Part shown: one piece after another, positions 32,490 to 40,770 of the stretch | Layout of the letters: every line of letters starts with the position of its first letter | Numbering within the stretch: position 1 is the first letter of the stretch | Assembly (NCBI GenBank): GCA_938009235.1 | Contig: CALLIK010000002.1 | Coordinates: 124,001 to 188,000 of the forward strand | DNA: 64,000 nucleotides | From: an uncultured Caulobacterales bacterium | GTDB taxonomy: Bacteria; Pseudomonadota; Alphaproteobacteria; Caulobacterales; Maricaulaceae | Direction of reading: 5' to 3' | Program-made: the position numbers and the translations under genes | The notes under the pieces: generated by a model | Databases searched by the model: none | Told to the model about the DNA's origin: nothing | The model's input: the letters and a program-made list of their open reading frames with translations, nothing else

Positions 32490-32609
32490 CGTTTTAATCC
32501 CTTGTTTCCCCTCACTCTCTAATAGCTCTTTCCCTGACTCCTGCGGCTTGCCCAGTTGCGCCTGCCCTGATAAGGCCCGCGCGACGTCACGATGCGAAGG
32601 AGCCGACCC

Positions 32610-33173
32610 ATGAAAATGAACGGCAATGAGATCAAACCCGGCAATATCATTAAGCACCAAGATACGCTCTGGGTGGCTGTGAAATGTAATGCTGTGAAAC
32701 CCGGTAAAGGCGGCGCCTTTAATCAGGTCGAACTGAAGAACCTGCTCGATGGGCGTAAGCTCAATGAGCGCTTCCGCTCCGCTGAAACGGTTGAACGCAT
32801 CCGCCTCGATCAGAAGACACACACATATCTTTACCCTGAAGGCGAAATGCTCGTCTTTATGAACGCTGAGAATTATGAGCAGATTTATCTGCAAGCCGAA
32901 TTTGTCGGCGAGCAAGCCCAATATCTCACTGACGGCATGGAAGTCGAAGTCGAATTTTACGAAGAACGCGCGATCACCGTTGCCCTTCCAGAACAAGTCA
33001 TTCTCGAAGTTGCAGAAACAGAGCCTGTTGTTAAAGGCCAAACCTCTGCGAACTCGTTTAAGCCTGCGACACTCAACAACGGCGCACGAACAAATGTGCC
33101 GCCTTTCGTCAACGTCGGCGAGCGTTTGGTCATCAATACGAATGATGGCTCTTACGTGAAACGCGCAGACTGA
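32610..33173 (+). CDS. efp: elongation factor P
   Basis: [29 protein letters not shown] modification loop. Confidence 0.97.
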   Translation: MKMNGNEIKPGNIIKHQDTLWVAVKCNAVKPGKGGAFNQVELKNLLDGRKLNERFRSAETVERIRLDQKTHTYLYPEGEMLVFMNAENYEQIYLQAEFVGEQAQYLTDGMEVEVEFYEERAITVALPEQVILEVAETEPVVKGQTSANSFKPATLNNGARTNVPPFVNVGERLVINTNDGSYVKRAD

Positions 33174-33283
33174 ATCTAAGTCCACTAAGCTTTAGACGAC
33201 CGAACCAATATCTGGGTATTTTACCCACCCCCTGATTGCGTCGACCTAGTCTTCACGATCATATTTAAGACGCGAGAAACGCC

Positions 33284-34108
33284 ATGAGCGGAATGTCAGT
33301 CATCATGACCCTAATGCAAGAAGCGGCGCGTAAAACGTCCCGCAACTTGCTGCGCGATTTCAACGAAGTTGAGCATCTACAAATCGCCCGCAAAGGCCCT
33401 GTTGATTTCGTCAACCGCGCCCACCTCAAAGCGGAACGTACGCTGGTTGAAATGCTCTCCGAAAGCCGCCCTGGTTATGGCTTCCTCCTCGAAGAAGGCG
33501 GCGAGATTGAAAACTCTGACAAGACTCATCGCTTCATCATTTCGCCGCTCCAAGGCAAAGTGAACTATTCTCACGGCATTCCGCACTTCGCGATTTCTAT
33601 CGCGCTGGAACGCCAGATTGACGACACGCCGCGCGAAGTCGTTGCCGCAATGGTTTACAATCCCATCACGGACGAAATGTTCATGGCCGAAAAAGGCAAA
33701 GGCGCCTTTGTCAATGACGGCACACGCGGCGGCGCAGATCGCCGTCTTCGTCCTGCCAACCGCGACATTTTCCAAGAGAGCCTCTTTGCGACAAGTACGC
33801 CATTCATTGGGCGCACAGGTCATACGCGCTTCCTCAAAGAATTACATAAAGTCATGGGCTCCAGTTATGGCGTGCGCACAATGGGCGCAGCTAGTCTTGA
33901 TCTTTGCGCGACGGCTGCGGGCCGTTTCGACGGATATTGGGAACGCGATCTCGGCGTCTGGGACATCGCCGCAGGTCTCCTAATCGCGCAAGAAGCCGGC
34001 TGTGTTGTCGAGAGCCTCTCGGGCGCAGACGAACTTGCCTATACAGGCGATCCACTCGTGACGAACGAAGTCTTGCTTCCGATGTTGAAAGAACGCTTGG
34101 CAGTTTAG
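33284..34108 (+). CDS. suhB: inositol monophosphatase family (SuhB-like), probable pseudoenzyme
   Basis: Fold-typical KGPVDFVNRAHLKAE, GIPHFAISIALER, WDIAAGLLIAQEAG; DPxDGT replaced by SPLQGK. Confidence 0.85.
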   Translation: MSGMSVIMTLMQEAARKTSRNLLRDFNEVEHLQIARKGPVDFVNRAHLKAERTLVEMLSESRPGYGFLLEEGGEIENSDKTHRFIISPLQGKVNYSHGIPHFAISIALERQIDDTPREVVAAMVYNPITDEMFMAEKGKGAFVNDGTRGGADRRLRPANRDIFQESLFATSTPFIGRTGHTRFLKELHKVMGSSYGVRTMGAASLDLCATAAGRFDGYWERDLGVWDIAAGLLIAQEAGCVVESLSGADELAYTGDPLVTNEVLLPMLKERLAV

Positions 34109-34109
34109 G

Positions 34110-34889
34110 TTACGGCAGAGGCTTAAAGCCTTTGGCTTGTTCCCGACCTTCATTCATCTTTGTGCTTTGTAAGACACGTTCTTCACCTTCAAGTTCGCTC
34201 AGATAATCTGCATTCCATTTATCCAACCCTTGCTTGGATACGATGATGTCCTCTACGCCAAACACAACGGCCTCGCTAGATTTACAGGCGGGACAGATCG
34301 CAAGATCATCTTCCTCTTCATTCCAGTCTGTCACATTTTGGGTGGAGTACACAGTCGCACATCTAAAGCACCCTGCATTATTAGCCTCCTCAAGAAGTTC
34401 TTTGTATGCAGGCACATAAAACATCTCTGGGCTTGATGTTTTTAAATCACTTCGAAGTATTTCCAGCAACTTTTTCTTATATCCGAGCTGCTTGGGTATC
34501 CGTAAATTAACTGTCCCGTAGTCCACACCAAAGCTGTATTCACCTTCCCCATATGCCGTAATACGATTACGTTGCACCTGTACCCATTTCAATTTCATTG
34601 TCCGATATTCCAGAACAGTTTCAGTCCACCGCACCCGTGCGGTGAGACTAAGAATTAAGCAAAACAACGCAATCAGTCCCAAAATACACGAAATGACAAT
34701 TGCTGGAATGGACGTTCTGGATTGCCCACACGCGTTTAATGAAGGATTATGTGCCCATAATGCAGCACAAACAGCGACCACACCTAAGGTGAGATAAATT
34801 ACAATATATAACCACTGCGGTCCGCTTTCATAATCCCAACGGGTTGTTTGCGGTGCAGGTGTATCTGAGTCATTTTTCATTCCCCACAC
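34110..34889 (-). CDS. hypothetical membrane protein with C-terminal zinc ribbon
   Basis: Two TM segments; CFRC...CPAC; similar architecture to 35066-35836. Confidence 0.65.
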   Translation of the reverse strand: MWGMKNDSDTPAPQTTRWDYESGPQWLYIVIYLTLGVVAVCAALWAHNPSLNACGQSRTSIPAIVISCILGLIALFCLILSLTARVRWTETVLEYRTMKLKWVQVQRNRITAYGEGEYSFGVDYGTVNLRIPKQLGYKKKLLEILRSDLKTSSPEMFYVPAYKELLEEANNAGCFRCATVYSTQNVTDWNEEEDDLAICPACKSSEAVVFGVEDIIVSKQGLDKWNADYLSELEGEERVLQSTKMNEGREQAKGFKPLP

Positions 34890-34973
34890 CTAAGTAAATT
34901 ACTTTAAATTCCATTCAAAAAACTTGCTTAAGGGCAAACTAACTTAAGGGTTGTAACACCCCTAACTTACACT

Positions 34974-35033
34974 CACCCAAGCGCCTCCTTCTATCGCCCC
35001 CCGTTGAAACTTTTGTTTCAACATGGGTGACGA
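34974..35033 (-). repeat. Leader repeat copy 1 (hairpin plus SD-like segment)
   Basis: CACCCAAGCGCCTCCTTCTATCGCCCCCCGTTGAAACTTTTGTTTCAACATGGGTGACGA; contains GTTGAAAC-TTTT-GTTTCAAC. Confidence 0.85.
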
Positions 35034-35080
35034 ATGAAGTCTTGCTACCGGTGTTGAAAGAACGCTTAGCGGTGTAGGTT
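35027..35080 (+). pseudogene. Duplicated/diverged 3' end of suhB
   Basis: 48/54 nt match to 34058-34111; translates VTNEVLLPVLKERLAV* versus VTNEVLLPMLKERLAV*. Confidence 0.9.
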
Positions 35081-35836
35081 TTCCAAGCGGGTATGGCTGG
35101 CAACATAATCCTCTGAGGTGAATGTTGCCTTCATATGTTTATCGAACGCAACGAGGCCAGACTTAGTCATAGCAACCTCTGAATCAGTCGCACTCAATAC
35201 AGATGGGCTTCTACAATTAGGGCAAGTTGGGAATTTCAATACAACTTTTTTAAACAACGTTTTGCGTCTTTCTTCTTCCACCCACGACTTAATATCTAAC
35301 TTTCGGTGTATGCGGTGGCATCTAGAACACCCATAATTTTTTACGTCATTCATTTCGTCATGGTGCTCTACTTTATACCCGAAGTATGGAATACGCTGCC
35401 GAGCTTCACGTTTTAAAATCCCAATCAACGGTTTATAACGCCACGCAGCCTCAATCACATAATGATCGCTGGTAAAATTTAGTAACATCCCACCATCGTC
35501 TTCAAAATGCGCCCAGTTGAATTGCTCAAGCGTGTAGCATTTCCATTTTAAATTCCATCTTCTGATACAAATTCCGTCGTGATTAAATTTAATCTGCTCA
35601 TGCCAAATAGTCATAGTACTAGTGACTGCAAAGTAACCTATGCCGAGTAACAACCAACTCCAACCAGAATGCAGAATCAGAACGATCATCAAAACCATCC
35701 AAAACAATGCCGAAAACAAGGCATGATAATCCAACCCTGAGTTAAATGATTTATTGTTGTTTTCGCTTTTTCTCATTTCATCATACTGACGATGCGACCT
35801 TAACTTACGCCTAAAAATTTGATAGTTTACATGCAC
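35066..35836 (-). CDS. hypothetical membrane protein with C-terminal zinc ribbon (diverged paralogue)
   Basis: GTG start; two TM segments; CSRC...CPNC; stop codon lies inside the suhB-tail remnant. Confidence 0.6.
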   Translation of the reverse strand: MHVNYQIFRRKLRSHRQYDEMRKSENNNKSFNSGLDYHALFSALFWMVLMIVLILHSGWSWLLLGIGYFAVTSTMTIWHEQIKFNHDGICIRRWNLKWKCYTLEQFNWAHFEDDGGMLLNFTSDHYVIEAAWRYKPLIGILKREARQRIPYFGYKVEHHDEMNDVKNYGCSRCHRIHRKLDIKSWVEEERRKTLFKKVVLKFPTCPNCRSPSVLSATDSEVAMTKSGLVAFDKHMKATFTSEDYVASHTRLENLHR

Positions 35837-35892
35837 CCAAGCGTCTTCTCCTATCGCCCCCGTTGAAACTTTTGTTCAACATGGGTGACGAC
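35834..35892 (-). repeat. Leader repeat copy 2
   Basis: CACCCAAGCGTCTTCTCCTATCGCCCCCGTTGAAACTTTTGTTCAACATGGGTGACGA; aligns to copy 1 with few substitutions and two 1-nt gaps. Confidence 0.85.
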
Positions 35893-35903
35893 TAAATTAA
35901 GCA

Positions 35904-36037
35904 GGACAGCCCGCGTGGTTGATACTCGCGACGGAGTACCGAAAGAATAGTTTTGTTTTACGCAGGTATCATTGAACTGGCTTGTAAATCCAATTCACCA
36001 CGCGGCGACGGTTTTTGACGAAGCGGCCCATCTGTCC
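35904..36037 (-). ncRNA. Candidate structured RNA / cis-regulatory leader
   Basis: 9-bp closing stem 35911-35919/35997-36005, two 7-bp internal stems, flanking GGACAG/CTGTCC; internal stems pair fully only on - strand (G.U). Confidence 0.4.
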
Positions 36038-36330
36038 CTACAGTTTGGCCATTAGACCTAGTTCGTGCAATTTTTGGAAACAAAAAATGCACCTGTCGGC
36101 TCTCACTCCAAAAGGTCCGGTACAAACTCAGCTCTCACACCAAGTCACTCAACCCCACCGCCTCTCGAACCAGATAGAGAGCGCTACCCTGTCCCTGTCC
36201 GAAAGAACGAGATCACTATGCCACAGTTTTTGAAGGCGTGGACGCATCTCGCTTAATTTGTTGCAAGGGATTGAAAACAAAGGGGTCTGAGTTTTCTAAA
36301 ACGTGGACCATTATTCTAATTTCAAAATAA

Positions 36331-36447
36331 CATCCGTTCATCCCAGCCCTGAGCTGGGATCCAGTGAGCCTATGGACACATATTCACGAGTGCTCTGGAC
36401 CCCAGCTCAAGTCGTTTGGTAAACCAAACAACAGGCTGGGGTGAGCG
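36331..36447. repeat. Imperfect inverted-repeat element (palindromic intergenic element/MITE-like)
   Basis: CGTTCATCCCAGCCCTGAGCTGGGATCCAG versus the reverse complement of CTGGACCCCAGCTCAAG...AGGCTGGGGTGAGCG, with an inner GTTTGGT-AA-ACCAAAC hairpin. Confidence 0.75.
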
Positions 36448-36529
36448 GAAAGGCGATGTGTATTTAGAGTGAGGACTTCAGACGTGGAACATTAACCCAT
36501 GCTGTTGAAGTTACAAAACTTAAAAACTC

Positions 36530-36871
36530 TCAGAGTTGAGTGCTGTTAAGAAAGATACAAGCCTCTTCCGAAGCCAACACCTTGGAAATATCTTCTTTGT
36601 TTAAGTTAGCTTTTATACGCATCCACTCAACGAGACCGTAAAACCCTATATGTTCATCGCTAAATGACAGCACTTTGGGGCCAACGTTAAATTCAACATA
36701 ATGGCCTGATACCCCATGTTCTTTTGATGAAATCAATTTCGGGTTTTTTATATCTGGCCACGAAAAAGTAAAATGGTCGCCATAATAATCCACATCAATA
36801 ACATCTACGGACACTTTGACCGTGACAGAAAGTCGAAACAGGTTCCAAAACCATGATCGAATATTCAACAT
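36530..36871 (-). CDS. hypothetical protein
   Basis: 113-aa ORF; no recognised motif. Confidence 0.4.
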   Translation of the reverse strand: MLNIRSWFWNLFRLSVTVKVSVDVIDVDYYGDHFTFSWPDIKNPKLISSKEHGVSGHYVEFNVGPKVLSFSDEHIGFYGLVEWMRIKANLNKEDISKVLASEEACIFLNSTQL

Positions 36872-36964
36872 TTACATCCTACTTTGCCTTGCTTTCCATC
36901 ATTTAGGTAAGGAACGAAAAGCTTAAATTAGTTTATGCTCTTAACGTTACAAAACTGAACACCG

Positions 36965-37363
36965 TTAAGAAGACGGCTTCCTTTTCACGTAACACTCAGT
37001 ATGCATTGTTTCATTGTAATAGCACAAACTAAGCCTCCCCCATATTATTTCAAATAACGCAGGCCAATCACTGGAGATGGTCTCAGATGGAAATTGGAAA
37101 TTCACTAAATCATATCGAATTTCATCGTCCTCCGGAAAATAATCCACCCAGACCCGAGTGTTTATAGTAATTATTTCCCCATCTATTTTCGTCTTTTGGG
37201 TATAGGTCCCATCGCGCGAGATAATGAGGATATGATCGACACCATCGACAACAAGCGAATACTCACCATAAATCGAGTTCTTATCGATTTTAGCCATGCA
37301 TGCATTTAGCGCAAAAGCTACAAATATGGAGGCCAATATATACTTGAATATAGTGTTCATCAT
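36965..37363 (-). CDS. hypothetical lipoprotein
   Basis: Signal peptide MMNTIFKYILASIFVAFALNAC lipobox. Confidence 0.55.
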   Translation of the reverse strand: MMNTIFKYILASIFVAFALNACMAKIDKNSIYGEYSLVVDGVDHILIISRDGTYTQKTKIDGEIITINTRVWVDYFPEDDEIRYDLVNFQFPSETISSDWPALFEIIWGRLSLCYYNETMHTECYVKRKPSS

Positions 37364-37442
37364 TTCAAAGCCTTCGCCGAAACCATTACTTATCGCAAGA
37401 GTGTTTTGCTTCAGGTTTGTCCCTCCCCAAAAAACCACCCAT

Positions 37443-37471
37443 AAAAAAAGCCCCGATCCAAAGATCGAGGC
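37443..37471 (-). terminator. Rho-independent terminator after tRNA-Asp
   Basis: GCCTCGATC-TTTG-GATCGGGGC followed by T7 on - strand. Confidence 0.8.
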
Positions 37472-37506
37472 GTTTTAAATCTTAATACCATTTCCTAAAA
37501 GGAAAA

Positions 37507-37583
37507 TGGCGCGAGTGACGGGACTCGAACCCGCGGCCTCTGGCGTGACAGGCCAGCGCTCTAACCAACTGAGCTACACCCGC
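37507..37583 (-). tRNA. tRNA-Asp (GTC)
   Basis: Cloverleaf: 7-bp acceptor, GCTC/GAGC D-arm, loop CTGTCAC, TTCGAGT, encoded CCA. Confidence 0.96.
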
Positions 37584-37655
37584 TAAGATGTGAGGGGCTA
37601 TTAGCCACGGGGTTTCGTTTGGTCAACGCGGAAATGCCTGTTTTTGCAGATTTAT

Positions 37656-38009
37656 TCAGCCAGAGCTCAACTTGTCCCTCACAGACCTCGGAAGGTTCGG
37701 TAAAACCGTGTTATATGAGGCCTCTAGACGTGCCAAAACGTCATCTTCGTCCAGTTTATCTAGGAATAAGACCATCCAATCCCCGCGCGGCAGATGGGAA
37801 TGGGCCTCTGCAACGCCAACTTCGAACAACATTGCGCGAATCTCTGGGTCTGGAGCCTTCACCGTGAGTCGATTTGCGGCAGGACGAAGAATCGCAAACA
37901 TCTTAAATTGGGTCTGCGTGCCCACTTTGAACACATGCGCACCGCCCCATTGCTCTGTCATATATGTAGATGGCAGAGACAGTGCCATTTTTGTGATATT
38001 TTCATCCAT
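37656..38009 (-). CDS. MmcQ/YjbR-family DNA-binding protein
   Basis: Family pattern 'WGGAHVFKVGTQTQFKMFAIL..PEIRAMLFE'; start MDENITK. Confidence 0.8.
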   Translation of the reverse strand: MDENITKMALSLPSTYMTEQWGGAHVFKVGTQTQFKMFAILRPAANRLTVKAPDPEIRAMLFEVGVAEAHSHLPRGDWMVLFLDKLDEDDVLARLEASYNTVLPNLPRSVRDKLSSG

Positions 38010-38077
38010 GAAATCACATACAGCAATTGCATGTGTGATCAAAAGCAGTATAAGCCCCACTTCGCATGAAATGCGTG

Positions 38078-38153
38078 GGGCGGTTAGCTCAGCTGGTAGA
38101 GCATCTCGTTTACACCGAGAGGGTCAGCGGTTCGAACCCGTTACCGCCCACCA
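38078..38153 (+). tRNA. tRNA-Val (TAC)
   Basis: GGGCGGT acceptor, anticodon loop TTTACAC, TTCGAAC, encoded CCA. Confidence 0.96.
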
Positions 38154-38336
38154 TTCATTTCACTCGCGGCCTCCCCTGATCTTGAAGACAATTTCCAGAC
38201 AGGGTCGATCGCCGTTTGCGCGCCCCCCTTTATATATAGAGTCCTAGCTGCGTGAATTGTCTGAGTTGAATATATGGGCTGAAGTGTCTCCACTGCGTTT
38301 TCCAGATGTTTTTGCGAATTAGTCGCATTTAGTTCT

Positions 38337-38391
38337 TGCAACTCATTCTCAATCTCTCTAATCGAAACTCGTAATTAAGACTTATTCGCAA
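38337..38391. promoter_or_regulatory. Possible Fur/iron-responsive site(s) upstream of the receptor
   Basis: TTGCAACTCATTCTCAATC and CTCGTAATTAAGACTTATTCGCAA, Fur-box-like by eye. Confidence 0.3.
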
Positions 38392-38594
38392 GAGGGCTTC
38401 CATGATCGTTCAAACACAAGCTTCAATCCTCACGGGCCTAATGGCGGCAGATTGCCACCATAGCCAAAGTGAGTTTTTTGATGCTGTGCAAGATGCCTTG
38501 ATCATGGCCCGCGAAACCGCCGCCATCCCTACCCCACACAGTTCAGTCAGCAATGACCGCACAACACTGCCCCACCAGAATAGATAGAAGACAC

Positions 38595-40709
38595 ATGTCC
38601 CACAAAACCCTCTGTAGCGCCGCCGTATTACTTATTGCGCTTGCCCCGTCCGCTTATGCTCAAGACGTCTCTAAGCAAGAGATGGAAGAAGACGTGATCA
38701 TCGCAACAGGCCAATATTTGTCCATCGACAAGGTCAATGCCGTGAAGACGCCAACCCCGATCATCAATGTCCCGCAAAGCCTCTCCATCGTGGACCGTAT
38801 TCAGATCGAAGATCAGGCGTTCACAAATATCGCAGACATCACGCGCTACACGCCGGGCCTGACGAACTCACAGGGTGAAGGGCATCGCGACGCTATTATT
38901 ATTCGCGGACAGCAAACGACGGCTGATTTCTTCCAAGACGGCGTGCGTGATGATGTTCAATATTTCCGCCCGCTTTATAACCTAGAGCAAGTCGAAATTC
39001 TGCGCGGCTCTAACGCCCTCCTCTTTGGGCGCGGCGGCACAGGCGGCATCGTCAACCGAGTCACAAAGAAGGCGGTTATCGGAGAAACATTCACCGACCT
39101 CAGCGCGTCTGTCGACACATTCGGCGCCTATGTCGGGTCATTTGATACGAATTCTGACGTCTCTGATACAGCAGGCGTCCGCGTGAACGGCTTTTACGAA
39201 GAGCTAAACAATCACCGTGATTTCTTTGACGGAACACGGTTTGGTTTTAACCCAACAGCGAAGTTAGAGCTCTCCCCGCAAACCACTCTCGATTTATCCT
39301 ATGAATATCTGGATGATGATCGCGTTGTGGATCGCGGCGTCCCGTCCCGCGATTTCAGCGGCGGAGCAGATGTGCCGCTCAAGGATTTCGACAACACCTT
39401 CTTCGGCTCACCTGATGAGAACTTCACGACGCTGAAAGCCCACATCCTACGCGGTACGGTCAATCATGAGTTTAGCGATGCATTGCGCGGGAACTTTAGC
39501 GCGCAATATGCAGATTACGACAAAGGCTATCAAAACCTCTTTGCCAGCGAAGAAGTTGAAGTTGGCGCGGACGGCACATTCGATCAGGTCGAATTAGATG
39601 GCTACCGCGACCTAACCGACCGCCAGAACCTGTTCCTTCAAGGGAACCTCGTCGGAGAGTTCCAGACAGGATCAATTGGGCATACAATTTTAGTCGGCGC
39701 GGAATATGGTCAACAAGACACAGAGAACGCGCGGTTTGATAATGTCTTTGCCGTGAATGGGATCGACCAGCTGTCCATCCCCTTTACAGACCCACTCGAC
39801 ATTCCAGCCTTTGACTTCACCAGCCTATCCAGAGACCGCGCCTCTGAAGTGACAACGCTCTCCGTTTATGCGCAGAACCAAATCGATCTGACGGATCAGT
39901 TTAAACTCATCCTTGGCGGCCGTTATGACAGCTTCGATATTGAAGTTGATGACCTCGTCGCGGGCACAGAGTTCAGCCGTAAAGACGAGGAATTCACCCC
40001 TCGCCTCGGCGCAATTTACAAACCTGCGGAAAATGTCTCTATCTACGCCAGCTATAGCGAGACATTCCTGCCGCGCTCAGGCGATCAATTCCTGACACTG
40101 AACCTGACAAATAGTCAAACAGCTCCACAAGGGTTTGAGAACCGTGAAATTGGCCTGAAGTGGAATATCCGTCCAAACCTTAGCTTCACGACATCAGTGT
40201 TTGAAATCGAACGCGATGACTTTCTCACCCAAGATACGGAGGGCGATCAAGACAACCAAGTCAATGTCGAAGGCTCAAACACCAAAGGCTTTGAACTACA
40301 ACTCCAAGGCAATTTAACAGAAAATTGGTCGTTCAATACGGGCTATACTTATCTTGATGGTGAAGTCACATTTGAGGCCAATGAAGATTTAGACGGCAAT
40401 GACACACGCCAAACACCAGAGAGCAGCTTCTCTCTCTGGAGCCAATATGACCTGACCGACAAATTCGGCTTTGGCGGCGGGTTAACCCATCAAGGTAGCT
40501 TCTTTGTCCGCGAAGATAACAGTGTCAAAGTCCCAGCCTACACCCGCGTCGATCTCGCTGCGCATTATGACGTGTCAGAAGACCTTAAACTACAGGTGAA
40601 CATCGAAAACCTCTTGGACGTAGATTACTTCCCCGACGCCCACAGCAATGACAACATCTCGACAGGCAAGCCGCTAAATGCGCGCTTCACCGTCCGCAAA
40701 GGGTTCTAA
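38595..40709 (+). CDS. TonB-dependent siderophore receptor
   Basis: Signal peptide, plug domain (QSLSIVDRIQIEDQ, EILRGSNALLFGRGGTGGIVN), C-terminal F. Confidence 0.94.
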   Translation: MSHKTLCSAAVLLIALAPSAYAQDVSKQEMEEDVIIATGQYLSIDKVNAVKTPTPIINVPQSLSIVDRIQIEDQAFTNIADITRYTPGLTNSQGEGHRDAIIIRGQQTTADFFQDGVRDDVQYFRPLYNLEQVEILRGSNALLFGRGGTGGIVNRVTKKAVIGETFTDLSASVDTFGAYVGSFDTNSDVSDTAGVRVNGFYEELNNHRDFFDGTRFGFNPTAKLELSPQTTLDLSYEYLDDDRVVDRGVPSRDFSGGADVPLKDFDNTFFGSPDENFTTLKAHILRGTVNHEFSDALRGNFSAQYADYDKGYQNLFASEEVEVGADGTFDQVELDGYRDLTDRQNLFLQGNLVGEFQTGSIGHTILVGAEYGQQDTENARFDNVFAVNGIDQLSIPFTDPLDIPAFDFTSLSRDRASEVTTLSVYAQNQIDLTDQFKLILGGRYDSFDIEVDDLVAGTEFSRKDEEFTPRLGAIYKPAENVSIYASYSETFLPRSGDQFLTLNLTNSQTAPQGFENREIGLKWNIRPNLSFTTSVFEIERDDFLTQDTEGDQDNQVNVEGSNTKGFELQLQGNLTENWSFNTGYTYLDGEVTFEANEDLDGNDTRQTPESSFSLWSQYDLTDKFGFGGGLTHQGSFFVREDNSVKVPAYTRVDLAAHYDVSEDLKLQVNIENLLDVDYFPDAHSNDNISTGKPLNARFTVRKGF

Positions 40710-40737
40710 GCTAATCCCACCAGATAAGCTTGAGGAA

Positions 40738-40770
40738 AGCCGTCCCGGGATGCCAGCGGGGCGGCTTTTT
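40738..40770 (+). terminator. Rho-independent terminator of the receptor gene
   Basis: AGCCGTCCC...GGGGCGGCT then TTTTT. Confidence 0.8.

Noticed and set aside
32445-33185. 246-aa minus-strand ORF
   Set aside because: Antisense to efp.
34974-35892. GTTGAAAC-bearing repeats as a CRISPR array
   Set aside because: Only two copies about 860 bp apart with genes between them; no regular spacers and no cas genes.
35904-36300. Two-piece tmRNA, RNase P RNA or degenerate tRNA
   Set aside because: No tag-peptide coding segment, GGATTCGACGG-type motif, RNase P core signature or complete tRNA cloverleaf could be found.
37507-38153. Integrative element at the tRNA-Asp/tRNA-Val genes
   Set aside because: No integrase and no visible duplicated tRNA 3' end (att site) in the window.
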